Source: Comamonas sp. SCN 65-56
Lineage (GTDB): Bacteria > Pseudomonadota > Gammaproteobacteria > Burkholderiales > Burkholderiaceae_C
Assembly (NCBI RefSeq): GCF_001724135.1
Contig: NZ_MEDS01000008.1
Span: forward strand, 186,001-250,000
Reading direction: 5' to 3'
Length of the DNA stretch: 64,000 bases
Shown here: in pieces, positions 26,543 through 36,411 of the stretch
Position numbering within the stretch: position 1 is the stretch's first letter
How the letters are laid out: the number at the start of each line of letters is the position of its first letter
Program-made: the position numbers and the translations under genes
Notes under the pieces: model-generated
Told to the model about the DNA's origin: nothing
Seen by the model: the letters and a program-made list of their open reading frames with translations, nothing else
The model's database searches: none

Positions 26543-27751
26543 ATGAAAACGCTCAAACGCATTCTTCTGTCCCTCATCGCCATCATCCTGGTTGCGGGCG
26601 CCATCGGCTGGTTCAGCCTGGACAAGGAAACCCGCGGCCTGCTCGCCACCTTCCCGACCAACCGCAATCTGCTGTTCTGGAGCCAGACGCAGCGCGACGC
26701 GGCCTTCCGGGCGATGGACCGCATCCCGCTGCTGGCCAAGTGGCACACCGCCCAGCCCTCCACCCAGCCGCGGCCGCTGCCGCAAGGCAAGCCGCTCACG
26801 CTCGGCATGGACCTGGATGCCTTCATGCAGGGCCAGCGCAGCGCCGCGGTGATCGTGCTGCAAGACGGCAAGATCCGGCTTGAGCGCTACGGCCTGGGCT
26901 TTGACAAGGATGGACGCTGGACGAGTTTTTCCGTCGCCAAATCCTTCACCTCCACCCTCGTGGGAGCGGCGCTCAAGGACGGCCTCATCAAAAGCATGGA
27001 CGACAAGGTGAGCGACTACCTCACCGACATGAAGAGCTCGGCCTACGACGATGTCACGGTCAAGCAATTGCTGACCATGACCTCGGGCGTGCAGTGGAAC
27101 GAGGACTATGGCGACCCCAACTCGGACGTCGCGCGCTTCAACAACCACGTGCCCGAGCTGGGCGTGGATGCACTGGTGAGCTACATGCGCAAGCTGCCGC
27201 GCGCCGCACCCGCCGGCACGCACTGGAACTACAGCACCGGCGAGACCAACCTCGTCGGCCTGATGCTGATGGCTGCCATCCACAAGCCCCTGACCGAATA
27301 CCTGCAGGAAAAAATCTGGCAGCCCGCCGGCGTGGAGCAGCAGGCCACCTGGCTGCTCTCCAAGAGCGGCAAGGAAATCAGCGGCTGCTGCCTGCAGGCG
27401 GCGCCCCGCGACTTCGCGCGCATGGGCCAATTCATTCTGGAGGGCGCGCGCGTCAAGGGCCAGAGCATCATGCCCGACGGCTGGCTGAAGGCTGCCACCA
27501 CCCGGCAAGCCGATATCAACCAGCCCGGGCGCGGCTATGGCTACCAGTGGTGGACCTACGACGACGGCACGTTTGCCGCGCGCGGGATTTTTGGCCAGGG
27601 CATCTTCATCGACCCGGCGCGCCAACTCGTCATCGCCGTCAACGCCGACTGGGACAAGGCCGGCGCGGCCAACAACCCGGCGTTCGATGCCCGCGAGGCC
27701 TTCTACCAGGCGGTGCGCAAAGCCGTCGATGACGAAGCCGCCGCGCGCTGA
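26543..27751 (+). CDS. serine hydrolase of the beta-lactamase / class C esterase family
   Basis: 402 residues with an N-terminal membrane anchor or uncleaved signal (RILLSLIAIILVAGAIGW). The active-site SxxK is in FSVAKSFTS and the second motif is YSTGETN; the third position reads GIFGQG rather than HxG. It resembles class C-like esterases and 6-aminohexanoate-oligomer hydrolase-type proteins more than true beta-lactamases. CACGGAG precedes the ATG. The substrate cannot be assigned; resistance should not be inferred. Confidence 0.85.
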   Translation: MKTLKRILLSLIAIILVAGAIGWFSLDKETRGLLATFPTNRNLLFWSQTQRDAAFRAMDRIPLLAKWHTAQPSTQPRPLPQGKPLTLGMDLDAFMQGQRSAAVIVLQDGKIRLERYGLGFDKDGRWTSFSVAKSFTSTLVGAALKDGLIKSMDDKVSDYLTDMKSSAYDDVTVKQLLTMTSGVQWNEDYGDPNSDVARFNNHVPELGVDALVSYMRKLPRAAPAGTHWNYSTGETNLVGLMLMAAIHKPLTEYLQEKIWQPAGVEQQATWLLSKSGKEISGCCLQAAPRDFARMGQFILEGARVKGQSIMPDGWLKAATTRQADINQPGRGYGYQWWTYDDGTFAARGIFGQGIFIDPARQLVIAVNADWDKAGAANNPAFDAREAFYQAVRKAVDDEAAAR

Positions 27752-27783
27752 TACCAGCGGCGCCGCCTACAATCGGCGCCATC

Positions 27784-28098
27784 ATGCGCGCACTCTTTCT
27801 TCTTGCCCTGTCGGCGCTGGCCACAGCGGCAGCACTGGCACAAAATCCCAAAGAAAACACCAGCCAGCCCGCCCCAGACAAGGGTGAGCAGCTATCACAA
27901 CAGGAAGCTGCCGACAGCGACAAGGGCCAGCGCATCGAGCGCATCGTGGTCGAAGACGCGGGCAGCCGCATCGACGAGTTGCGCGTGGGCGGGGAAACCC
28001 GCTCGATTACCGTGCAGCCCAAGGTCGGCGGCAAGCTGCCCGCCTACGAGGTACGCCCGAACAACGGCACCCGGGTCTGGAACCTGGGCCGTTTCTGA
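27784..28098 (+). CDS. DUF2782 domain-containing exported protein
   Basis: 104-residue secreted protein with signal [20 protein letters not shown]. The conserved C-terminal part ([31 protein letters not shown]) matches DUF2782, which in many proteobacteria lies beside polA and thrB, as here. Function unknown. Forty bp separate it from thrB, so co-transcription is likely. Confidence 0.85.
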   Translation: MRALFLLALSALATAAALAQNPKENTSQPAPDKGEQLSQQEAADSDKGQRIERIVVEDAGSRIDELRVGGETRSITVQPKVGGKLPAYEVRPNNGTRVWNLGRF

Positions 28099-28138
28099 CC
28101 CCCTTTTTCTTGCGCTTCGGCTGCGCCGCCCCCGCTCC

Positions 28139-29089
28139 ATGGCCGTCTTCACCCCCGTGTCCGAATCCGAAGCCAGCGCGCTGCTGCGGCGCCTGCGCCT
28201 GGGCGAGCTGACCGAGTTGCGCGGCATCGAAGGCGGCATCGAGAACACCAACTATTTCGTCACCAGCACGGGGGGGCGCTACGTCCTCACGCTGTTCGAG
28301 CGCCTGAACCACGCGCAGCTGCCGTTCTATCTGCACCTGATGAAGCACCTGGCGCACCAGGGCATTCCAGTACCCGACCCGCAAGGCGATGCGGATGGCG
28401 AAATCCTTTTCACCGTCGCCGGCAAACCGGCAGCGCTGGCCACGCGGCTGGCGGGCAGCAGCCAGCTTGCCCCCACGCCAGCGCACTGCCGCGCGCTGGG
28501 CGCGATGCTGGCGCGCATGCACCAGGCAGCGCGCAGCTACGAGCGCGAGCAGCCCAATCTGCGCGGCCTGGCGTGGTGGAACGCCACCGTGCCCGAGGTA
28601 CTGCCACACATTGGCGCCACAGCCGCCGCGCTGCTGCAGGCCGAGCTGGCCTACCAGAACCACATCGCCGAAAGCCCGGAGTACGCCGCGCTGCCGCGCG
28701 GGCCGGTGCACGCCGATCTGTTTCGCGACAACGTGATGTTCGAGGGCGATCGGCTCACCGGCATCTTCGACTTCTACTTCGCCGGGGTTGACAGCTGGCT
28801 GTTCGATCTGGCGGTCGCGCTCAACGACTGGTGCGTCGCTCTGCCCACGGGCAGGCACGACGCGGCGCGCTTTGACGCCTTGCTCGCCGCCTACCAGGGC
28901 GTGCGCCCGCTGACGGCGCAGGAGCGCCGCCTGCTGCGCGCGATGCTGCGCGCCGGTGCGCTGCGATTCTGGATTTCGCGGCTGTGGGATTTCTACCTGC
29001 CACGCGACGCGCACATGCTCAAACCGCATGATCCGACGCACTTTGAGCGCGTGCTGCGTGAGCGCGTGATGCATCCGCTCACCCTCTGA
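28139..29089 (+). CDS. thrB: homoserine kinase (ThrB2, choline kinase-like)
   Basis: 316 residues. It phosphorylates L-homoserine in threonine synthesis. This is the aminoglycoside-phosphotransferase-fold type found in beta- and gammaproteobacteria, not the GHMP kinase of E. coli: [12 protein letters not shown] binds nucleotide, [14 protein letters not shown] is the catalytic loop and [10 protein letters not shown] the metal-binding Asp. Length and motifs are normal. Start chosen at MAVFTPVSE. Confidence 0.95.
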   Translation: MAVFTPVSESEASALLRRLRLGELTELRGIEGGIENTNYFVTSTGGRYVLTLFERLNHAQLPFYLHLMKHLAHQGIPVPDPQGDADGEILFTVAGKPAALATRLAGSSQLAPTPAHCRALGAMLARMHQAARSYEREQPNLRGLAWWNATVPEVLPHIGATAAALLQAELAYQNHIAESPEYAALPRGPVHADLFRDNVMFEGDRLTGIFDFYFAGVDSWLFDLAVALNDWCVALPTGRHDAARFDALLAAYQGVRPLTAQERRLLRAMLRAGALRFWISRLWDFYLPRDAHMLKPHDPTHFERVLRERVMHPLTL

Positions 29090-29147
29090 CACCGCTGCGG
29101 CCCCGGCCGCTGGGTTACAGTCGCTCGCGCCTTCACCACCTTCCCGC

Positions 29148-29942
29148 ATGAAACTCAATATCGTCCCGCCTCGCACGGGCTTTCTCTGGGTACGCTTGGG
29201 CGTGCGCGTATTCCTGCGCCAGCCGCTGGCGCTCAGCGTCCTGTTCTTCCTGTGCATGGCCTGCATGACGCTGGCCACGCTGATCCCGCTGATCGGCACC
29301 GTGCTGGCACTGGCCATGCTGCCGACGGTGACGCTGGTGATGATGGCTGGCGCCGCGCAGGCCCACCTGGGCGAGCGCCCGCTGCCCGCGCTGCTGCTGA
29401 CGGCGTTTCGCACCGGTCGCGAGCGCATGCGCGCCATGGTCGTGCTGGGGCTGCTCTACGCCGCGGCCTTTCTGCTGGTGATCGCGCTCTCGGCCTTGGT
29501 AGACGGCGGCGAGTTCGCCAGCGTCTACCTCGGCACCAAGGCGCCGACGCAGGAGATGGTCGAATCGGCGTCGTTCCAGGGCGCGATGTGGCTGTCGATC
29601 GTGCTCTACATGCCGCTGTCGCTGCTGTTCTGGCACGCGCCCGGCCTGGTGCACTGGCACGCGGTGCCGCCGGTGAAGGCACTGTTCTTCAGCATCGTGG
29701 CCTGCTGGCGCAATCTCGGCGCATTCATGCTGTATGAGATCGGCTGGCTGGGCGTCTTCATGGCCCTGGGCATCGTCGTCAGCCTCGTCATCACCATGCT
29801 CAGCATAGCCGGCCTGGGGCTGGCCGCGGCCACCAGCCTGATGCTCGTCGCAGCCATCGCGCTCGCCGCGATGTTCTTCAGCTCGGTGGTCTTCACCTTC
29901 CGCGACTGCTTCGGCGCTCCTGCGGCCGAGCCCGCGGCCTGA
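29148..29942 (+). CDS. BPSS1780-family membrane protein
   Basis: 264-residue polytopic membrane protein with five to six helices (VLFFLCMACMTLATLIPLIG, MLYEIGWLGVFMALGIVVS). The N-terminus LNIVPPRTGFLWVRLGVRVF is typical of this Burkholderiales family. Function unknown. It lies 58 bp after thrB on the same strand. The following 80 bp holds a GCAAGCC-C-GGCTTGC hairpin without a T tract. Confidence 0.85.
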   Translation: MKLNIVPPRTGFLWVRLGVRVFLRQPLALSVLFFLCMACMTLATLIPLIGTVLALAMLPTVTLVMMAGAAQAHLGERPLPALLLTAFRTGRERMRAMVVLGLLYAAAFLLVIALSALVDGGEFASVYLGTKAPTQEMVESASFQGAMWLSIVLYMPLSLLFWHAPGLVHWHAVPPVKALFFSIVACWRNLGAFMLYEIGWLGVFMALGIVVSLVITMLSIAGLGLAAATSLMLVAAIALAAMFFSSVVFTFRDCFGAPAAEPAA

Positions 29943-30023
29943 ACCACCTGCCCCTTTCACACCGCGCAAGCCCGGCTTGCCGGCACTGGTTTTCATCCCT
30001 CCCCCTCGCAAGGACGACCTGCC

Positions 30024-30587
30024 ATGCCCCTGAAGCTTCACACCATCATCTGCAGCACCCGCCCCGGCCGCGTCGGCCCGTCGGTCGCGCGCTGGTTCAA
30101 CGACCATGCGCGCCAGCACGGCGGCTTTGACGCCGAGTTGGTGGACCTGGCGGATTTCCAGCTGCCGCTGTACGACGAACCCGTGCACCCGCGGATGCAG
30201 CAGTACCAGCACGAACACACCCGCCGCTGGGCCGGCAGCGTCGCCGCGGCCGATGCCTATGTCTTCGTCACGCCCGAATACAACTACATGCCGCCGCCCA
30301 CGCTCAGCAACGCGATGGACTTCGTCTACAAGGAGTGGAACTACAAGCCCTGCGGCTTCGTCGGCTACGGCGGCGTCTCGGGCGGTTTGCGCTCGGTGCA
30401 GATCGCCAAGCTGCATGCCACCACGCTCAAGCTCATGCCGCTGCCCGAGGGCGTGGCGGTGCCCATGGTGGGCAGCTTGATTCAGGACGGCGTTTTTGCC
30501 GCCAACGAGCTGATCGATGCCTCGGCCAAGACCATGCTGGATGAGCTGCTGCGCTGGGCCGGGGCGCTCAAGCCGCTGCACGGCTGA
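30024..30587 (+). CDS. NADPH-dependent FMN reductase-like flavoprotein
   Basis: 187 residues with a flavodoxin-like fold: phosphate-binding loop CSTRPGRVGPSVARWF and FVTPEYNYMPPPTLSNAMDF contacting FMN, then GYGGVSGGLRSVQ. Family members reduce FMN, quinones, azo dyes or chromate with NAD(P)H. A well-spaced AAGGACGACC precedes the start. It ends 6 bp from the convergent urea transporter gene. Confidence 0.9.
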   Translation: MPLKLHTIICSTRPGRVGPSVARWFNDHARQHGGFDAELVDLADFQLPLYDEPVHPRMQQYQHEHTRRWAGSVAAADAYVFVTPEYNYMPPPTLSNAMDFVYKEWNYKPCGFVGYGGVSGGLRSVQIAKLHATTLKLMPLPEGVAVPMVGSLIQDGVFAANELIDASAKTMLDELLRWAGALKPLHG

Positions 30588-30593
30588 GACTGC

Positions 30594-31531
30594 TCATGGC
30601 CCGCTGGCCCGCATCCCGCGCCACGCCAGCAGAAACACCCAGGTGGTGAGCACGAACGGTGCGGTGAACATCGGCACCCCCAACGGCCCCAGCACGCTGA
30701 ACGCCGCACCCTGCACCACCGTGGTGCAGACCGCGCCCAGCAGCGCCCAGACCAGCGAAGCGGGCGTCGGCCGCAGAAAGATGCAGCCCAGCGCCGGCGC
30801 GGTGAGCGCTGCCGAATAACCCCAGAGACCGTGCAACACCTGCGATGGCTCCGCGCCCCACAGCACGGCCGTGGCGGCGCCCGCCAGCGAACCCAGCAGC
30901 GCCAGCAGGGCGCACCAGCGCGAATGCACCGCCAGCGCGAGCACGAAGATCGCACCCGCGGCGGCGTTGTCGACGACAAAGATTTGCGCCACGCCGGCCA
31001 GCGCGGCCTGCAGCCATTCGTGGGCCTGCAGCGTTGCTACCGGCGTTTGCGCCTGCACGGCCAGCGCCTCCGGCGCCAGCCCCTGCAACTGCAGCGCCGG
31101 CCACTGGTACGCCGCCAGCACCACCATCCAGCCCGTGAGCACAAACGGCGCCGTCAGCACCGCCAGGCGCGCCGGCGCCAACCATTGTTGCAATGCCAGG
31201 GTCAGCACCACGGAACACAGTGCTGACAGCGCCAGCATCAGCCACATCAACGGTGATGGCTGTACAAACACCGCAACCGCCGCACCCACCAGCAGGCCGT
31301 TGAAGCCATAGAGCCCGGCCTCGCCACCGCCCAGGCGAATGCGGTGGCCACCAGCAGCCCGAGGACAGCGCCGATCAGCACCGTCCAGCCAGCGCCGGTG
31401 GCCCACGCCGCCCAGGCGAAGGCCAGCAAATTCAGCGCCCCGCTGAGCGCGTTCTCCATGAACACCACCTGCCCGCTGCCACACAACAGGGCGAGACAGA
31501 AGACGCGCAGCGAAAAAGAGGCAAGAGGCAT
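30594..31531 (-). pseudogene. urea transporter family protein, frame broken
   Basis: Membrane protein of the UT/Yut urea channel family. The N-terminal part (SFSLRVFCLALLCGSGQVVF, NALSGALNLLAFAWAAW) is in one frame; the family signature GLYGFNGLLVGAA and the rest (VTAPFVLTGW-like repeats, VPMFTAPFVLTTWVFL) are in the frame one base earlier. The shift is net -1 at about 31321-31335, just before the signature. If real, no functional channel is made. Start taken as the ATG giving MPLASFSL; a TTG lies 21 bp further up. No urease genes are in the window. Confidence 0.8.
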
Positions 31532-31558
31532 CGTTGGGTGAGGGGTTGACAAGGAGAG

Positions 31559-32902
31559 TCACGGCCCGCGGCGGCGCTGGCGGCGCGCGCGCCATGGCGC
31601 CAACACCACCTCGCGCCACCAGCGCAGCAGGGGCTCGTCGGGCGCGGCGACGATCCAGGCTGACTTGGCATACGCCAGGTGCTGCGCGGGATAGACGCTG
31701 CGGTGGCCAATCATCAGATAGGCCGCGACGCAGGCCCCGGCCACATACCAGATCGAGCCGGCGCCAAACAGCTCCACGCCCATGATGAGCGCGGCCACCG
31801 GTGTGTTGGACGCCGCCGCCACCACCGCCACCATGCCCACGGCAGCGCCCTGCGCCGGTGCCAGGCCCAGCCAGGGCGCGGCCGCGCTGCCGGCTACCGC
31901 GCCGATCACGAACTGCGGCGTGACGATGCCGCCGTAAAACCCCGAACCCAGCGTGAGCGCGACCAGCAGCGCCTTCCACAAGAAACCCAGCGTCGGCACC
32001 GCCTCGCCCGCCAGCGCCCTGTCCATCACCGGCAGCGACAGGCCGAGAAAATCCACCGGCGCGACGAGTGCCAGCGCCGCGACCAGCACACCGCCCAGCA
32101 CCGGCGAGAGCGGCGGCCACAGCCCCGTGCGCCTGTGCAGCCAGGCAAAGGCGGCGCGCACCGCACGCAGCAGCTCGACAAAGAGCAGCGCCGCCAGGCC
32201 GCACAGCACGCCAACCAGCACGGTCTTGAGGAACAGCAGCAGCGTGAAGCGGGCCTCGAAGGCGATCTGGAACTCCGGGTAGGGCACGCCCCACCAGCGG
32301 CTCACGACAAAGGCGGTGACGCCCGCGACGATGCCTGGAAAGAGAAAGTCATGCCGGATGCGGCCGATCGCGAGCATCTCCACGCCATAGATCGCGCCGG
32401 CGATCGGCGTGCCGAAGACGCTGGCAAAGCCCGCGCTCACGCCGCAGGCCACCAGGCGCTTGCGCAGTTCGGCATTCAGCCGCAGCACCTGCCCGACGCC
32501 GGCCGCCACACTGGCGCCAATGTGCGAGCACGGCCCCTCCTTGCCTGCCGAACCGCCGCAGCCCAGCGTGACGAGCGCCGCCACCGGCTTGACCCAGAGC
32601 GTGCTGAAGGGCATGCGCCCGGCCTGCTCGTTGACCGCGACGATGGGCTCGTCGTGCAAGCTGCCACGACGCTTTTCCCAAGCGTAGTAAAGCAGCAGGC
32701 CGTTGGCGAGCCCGCCCAGCGGCAGCAGCACGGCAATCACCCACCAGGGTGCGTCGTACAAATGGCCCTCGGTCTTGAACAACGCGCCCAGAAACACGCT
32801 GCACCCGGTGCCCACCAGCGCGCCGGTGGCCATCGCCAGGATCAGCCACTGCACCACGGTGCCCAGCATCACCAGCGGTTCCAGTGGCGAGAGGCGGCGC
32901 AT
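31559..32902 (-). CDS. ClC-family chloride channel/antiporter
   Basis: 447-residue ClC protein with about ten helices. GSAGKEGPCSHIGA matches the selectivity motif GKEGP, and SGFYGGIVTPQFVIGA the later GxFxP-like motif; the first GSGIP-type motif is diverged (PLGGLANGLL). Both halves of the inverted repeat are present, and no cytoplasmic CBS domains follow. It could move chloride, or fluoride less likely since the CLC-F signatures are missing. It ends 27 bp before the urea transporter frame and begins 10 bp after uvrD. Confidence 0.88.
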   Translation of the reverse strand: MRRLSPLEPLVMLGTVVQWLILAMATGALVGTGCSVFLGALFKTEGHLYDAPWWVIAVLLPLGGLANGLLLYYAWEKRRGSLHDEPIVAVNEQAGRMPFSTLWVKPVAALVTLGCGGSAGKEGPCSHIGASVAAGVGQVLRLNAELRKRLVACGVSAGFASVFGTPIAGAIYGVEMLAIGRIRHDFLFPGIVAGVTAFVVSRWWGVPYPEFQIAFEARFTLLLFLKTVLVGVLCGLAALLFVELLRAVRAAFAWLHRRTGLWPPLSPVLGGVLVAALALVAPVDFLGLSLPVMDRALAGEAVPTLGFLWKALLVALTLGSGFYGGIVTPQFVIGAVAGSAAAPWLGLAPAQGAAVGMVAVVAAASNTPVAALIMGVELFGAGSIWYVAGACVAAYLMIGHRSVYPAQHLAYAKSAWIVAAPDEPLLRWWREVVLAPWRARRQRRRGP

Positions 32903-32911
32903 GCGGCGGCT

Positions 32912-35290
32912 CTAGTCGATGAGCGTGAGCTTGGCGATCGCCAGCGCCAGCCACTTGGTGCCGTGGCGGCCAAACGCCACCTGGGCGCGCGCATCGGCGC
33001 CGCTGCCTTCCAGCGCCAGCACCTTGCCCTCGCCGAATTTGCCGTGAAACACCTGGGCGCCGGGCGTGATGCCGTGGGCCGGCACCTCCTTGCGCGCGGG
33101 CAGCGGGCCGGCGCCGAAATCCAGGTCAAATCGGCCTTTGGCGCTTGTCTGGCGTGCGCTACCAGCTCCCATATTGGAAGTACCAAACATGTTGCGCCGA
33201 GGCGTGAGGTGCTTGAGCGCCTGCTCGGGCAGCTCGTCGAAGAAGCGGCTGGCGACGTTGTAGCGCGTCTGCCCATGCAGCATGCGCACCTGCGCGTGGC
33301 TCAGGTACAGGCGTTTTCGCGCGCGGGTGATGGCCACATACATCAGGCGGCGCTCCTCCTCCAGGCCATCGCGGTCGGCCATTGCGTTCTCGTGCGGGAA
33401 CAGGCCTTCTTCCAGGCCGCAGATGAACACCGCGTCGAACTCCAGGCCCTTGCTGGCGTGCACCGTCATCAGTTGCACCGCGTCCTGCCCGGCCTGCGCC
33501 TGGTTGTCGCCCGCCTCCAGCGCGGCGTGGGTAAGGAAAGCGACCAGCGGCGAGAGCGTTTCGCCCGTCGGCTCATCGATGGCATCGCCGATGACAGGCG
33601 CATCCGGGTCCAGCCCCTGGCTCACCGGGCTTTGCGTCAGCGTGGCGGCGGTTTCATCCACCGGCAGCGCCACCGCATCGCGGCCAAAGCCCTCCTGCAT
33701 CACGAAGCTCTCGGCGGCGCTCACCAGTTCCTGGAGGTTGGCCAGGCGATCCTCGCCCTCCTTGTCCTGCCGGTAGTGGGCACTGAGGCCACTGTCCTCG
33801 ATCACCTGCGTGATGATGGCGGCAAGGCTCTGCCCCTGGCTGCGCTCGCGCAGCACATCGATCAACGCGACAAAGCTGCCCAGCTTGGTTCCCGCGCTGC
33901 CCGGCACGCTGCTGACCGCATCCCAGAGCGAGCAACCGCTGGCGCGGGCGCTGTCTTGCAGCACCTCCAGCGTGCGCGCGCCTATGCCGCGCGGCGGGAA
34001 GTTCAGCACGCGGGCAAAGCTGGTGTCGTCGTGCGGGTTCTCCAGCAGGCGCAGGTAGGCGAGCGCGTGCTTGATCTCGGCGCGCTCGAAAAAGCGCAGG
34101 CCGCCATAGACGCGATAAGGCACCCCGGCGTTGAACAGCTGCGTCTCCAGCACCCGGCTTTGCGCGTTGCTGCGGTAGAGCACGGCAATCTGCTGGCGGC
34201 TCATGCCCTCGCGCACCAGCTGCTGCACCTCATCGACCAGCCAGCGCGCCTCCATCAAATCGCTTTCGGCCTCGTAAATGCGCACCGGCTCGCCCGGCCC
34301 CTGCCCCGTGCGCAGCGTCTTGCCCAAGCGCCGGCTGTTGTGGGCAATTAGCGCGTTGGCGCTATCCAGGATGTTGGAATATGAGCGGTAGTTTTCTTCC
34401 AGCTTGATCTGCTGGCCGACCGCGAACTCGCGCACGAAATCCTGCATGTTGCCCACGCGCGCGCCGCGAAAGGCATAGATGCTCTGGTCGTCGTCGCCTA
34501 CCGCCATCACGCTGCCGTGCGTCACGAGGCGCCCCTCCACCACATCGCCGGCGAGCTGCTTGAGCCAGAGGTATTGCAGGCGGTTGGTGTCCTGAAACTC
34601 ATCGACCAGGATGTGCATGAAGCGGTGCTGGTAGTGCATGCGGATCGGTTCGTGGTCACGCAGCAGCTCATACGAGCGCAGCAGCAGTTCGGCAAAATCC
34701 ACCACGCCCTCACGCGCGCACTGCGCCTCATACAGTGCGTAGAGCTCCACGCGCTTGCGCGTCTCGTCATTGGGCGCAGGTACCTGAGCCGGGCGCAGGC
34801 CCTCTTCCTTGCAGCCGTTGATGAACCAGGCCACCTGCTTGGGCGGATGGCGTTCTTCATCGACATTGAACTGCTTGAGCAGACGCTTAACGGCCGAAAG
34901 CTGGTCCTGCGCATCCAGAATCTGAAACGTCTGCGGCAGGCCGACCAGCTTGTGGTGCGCACGCAGCATGCGATTGCACAAGCCGTGGAACGTGCCTATC
35001 CACATGCCGCGCACGCTGATCGGCAGCATGGCGGACAGGCGCGTGAGCATTTCCTTGGCCGCCTTGTTGGTGAAGGTGACGGCCAGGATGCCGCCGGGCG
35101 CTGCCTGGCCACTGGTGAGAAGCCAGGCGATGCGCGTGGTCAGCACCCGGGTTTTGCCCGAGCCGGCCCCTGCCAGGATGAGCGAATGCCCCGCAGGCAG
35201 CGTGACGGCGGCGAGCTGTTCGGGGTTCAGGTGCGCGAGCAGCGGCGAGGAGGTGGAGGCAGCGCCCAAGGCGCCGTGGTGGGCAAGCAT
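32912..35290 (-). CDS. uvrD: DNA helicase II (UvrD/Rep family)
   Basis: 792-residue SF1A helicase: Walker A AGAGSGKTRVLTTR, motif Ia TFTNKAAKEM, Walker B VDEFQDTN, GDDDQSIYAFRGA, motif V MTVHASKGLEFD and motif VI YVAITRARKRL. The C-terminal tail ends in a Tudor-like segment (GAQVFHGKFGEGKVLALEG) usual for UvrD. It unwinds DNA in excision and mismatch repair. The start is the ATG giving MLAHHGALG; 33 codons upstream are in frame but overlap the divergent promoter region. Confidence 0.95.
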   Translation of the reverse strand: MLAHHGALGAASTSSPLLAHLNPEQLAAVTLPAGHSLILAGAGSGKTRVLTTRIAWLLTSGQAAPGGILAVTFTNKAAKEMLTRLSAMLPISVRGMWIGTFHGLCNRMLRAHHKLVGLPQTFQILDAQDQLSAVKRLLKQFNVDEERHPPKQVAWFINGCKEEGLRPAQVPAPNDETRKRVELYALYEAQCAREGVVDFAELLLRSYELLRDHEPIRMHYQHRFMHILVDEFQDTNRLQYLWLKQLAGDVVEGRLVTHGSVMAVGDDDQSIYAFRGARVGNMQDFVREFAVGQQIKLEENYRSYSNILDSANALIAHNSRRLGKTLRTGQGPGEPVRIYEAESDLMEARWLVDEVQQLVREGMSRQQIAVLYRSNAQSRVLETQLFNAGVPYRVYGGLRFFERAEIKHALAYLRLLENPHDDTSFARVLNFPPRGIGARTLEVLQDSARASGCSLWDAVSSVPGSAGTKLGSFVALIDVLRERSQGQSLAAIITQVIEDSGLSAHYRQDKEGEDRLANLQELVSAAESFVMQEGFGRDAVALPVDETAATLTQSPVSQGLDPDAPVIGDAIDEPTGETLSPLVAFLTHAALEAGDNQAQAGQDAVQLMTVHASKGLEFDAVFICGLEEGLFPHENAMADRDGLEEERRLMYVAITRARKRLYLSHAQVRMLHGQTRYNVASRFFDELPEQALKHLTPRRNMFGTSNMGAGSARQTSAKGRFDLDFGAGPLPARKEVPAHGITPGAQVFHGKFGEGKVLALEGSGADARAQVAFGRHGTKWLALAIAKLTLID

Positions 35291-35379
35291 GCGGCATTGT
35301 AAAAACCGCACGGGCGCCGCAACCAAGACCCCAGGCGCCCCGGCGGCGCAGTAGACTCGCGCGCCGCGTCGAGGTTTTT

Positions 35380-36402
35380 GTGCATTCACACACTGCTCTG
35401 CCCCCCGTTTCCCCTTCTCGTCGCCAGGTGCTGGCGCTCGCCGCCTCGGGTGGCTGGATGGCCGCCGTGCCCGGCGCCCATGCCGCAGCGCGAGCGCCGG
35501 TCCTGGTGCTCAATTCGCAAAGCGGCTCGGTCAGCGTGATCGATGCCAACCGCTGGGCCGAGGAGCGGCGCATCGCCACCGGCAAGGAGCCGCACCATCT
35601 GTACATGACGCCCGACGAAAAATCGGTCATCGTGGCCAACGCCGGCAGCGATTCGCTCACTTTCATCGACCCGCGCACGGCAGAGGTACAGCGCACCTTG
35701 CGCGGCATCATCGACCCCTACCACCTGCGCTTCTCGCCAGACATGCGCTGGCTCATCACCGCCGCCAACCGGCTCAACCATATCGACTTCTACCACTGGG
35801 ACGGCACCAACCCGGAGCTGGTCAAGCGCATCCCCACCGGGCGCACCCCCAGCCACCTGTGGGTAGACGCGGGCAGCACCACCGTGTGGTCCAGCATGCA
35901 GGACAGCGACGAGCTGGTGGCCATAGACTTGGCGACGCAACAGCTGATGCACCGCGTCAAGACCGGGCCGATGCCCGCCGACGTGTTCGGCACGCCCGAC
36001 GGCAAGCATCTGCTGGTCGGCTTGACCGGTGGCACCGGCGTGCAGGTGTTTGACATTGCGCCCGGCCAGGCACCCCGGGCCAGCGGCCTGATCCCCACCG
36101 GCAAGGGCGCGCATGCGTTTCGGGCGCTGGGCGACGGGCGCCACGTACTGGTGAGCAATCGCGTGGCCAACACCATCAGCCAGATCGACTACACCGCGCT
36201 CAAGGTGGTGGCCGAGTTTCCCGCCCCCTCGGGGCCGGATTGCATGGACGTCTCGGCCGACAGCTCGCTCATCATGGTCGGCTCGCGCTGGGCCGGCAAG
36301 CTCACCTTGATCGACGTCGCCAAACGCCAGGTCATCACCCAGATCAAAGTGGGCAAATCGCCGCACGGGGTCTGGACGCTGGACCACGCGACGCGCATCT
36401 GA
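35380..36402 (+). CDS. YncE-like beta-propeller protein, Tat-exported
   Basis: 340 residues starting at GTG with GAGG five bases upstream. A twin-arginine signal (SRRQVLALAASGGWMAA, cleavage near AHA) leads into a six- to seven-bladed propeller of YVTN-like repeats (VSVIDANRWAEERRIATGKE, LTLIDVAKRQVITQIKVGK). Such proteins are periplasmic with unknown ligands. It heads an operon with a polysaccharide deacetylase and a fatty acid hydroxylase-family membrane protein, hinting at envelope modification. Confidence 0.85.
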   Translation: MHSHTALPPVSPSRRQVLALAASGGWMAAVPGAHAAARAPVLVLNSQSGSVSVIDANRWAEERRIATGKEPHHLYMTPDEKSVIVANAGSDSLTFIDPRTAEVQRTLRGIIDPYHLRFSPDMRWLITAANRLNHIDFYHWDGTNPELVKRIPTGRTPSHLWVDAGSTTVWSSMQDSDELVAIDLATQQLMHRVKTGPMPADVFGTPDGKHLLVGLTGGTGVQVFDIAPGQAPRASGLIPTGKGAHAFRALGDGRHVLVSNRVANTISQIDYTALKVVAEFPAPSGPDCMDVSADSSLIMVGSRWAGKLTLIDVAKRQVITQIKVGKSPHGVWTLDHATRI

Positions 36403-36411
36403 CGCCCGGCC

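Noticed and set aside
26543-27751. Beta-lactamase resistance gene
   Set aside because: SxxK is present but the third motif is not HTG/KTG-like; an esterase-type serine hydrolase is more likely.
31679-34351. Open frame of 890 codons opposite the ClC channel and uvrD
   Set aside because: Composition typical of an antisense frame in GC-rich DNA (Arg/Gln/His/Ala-rich), and it covers two confident genes.
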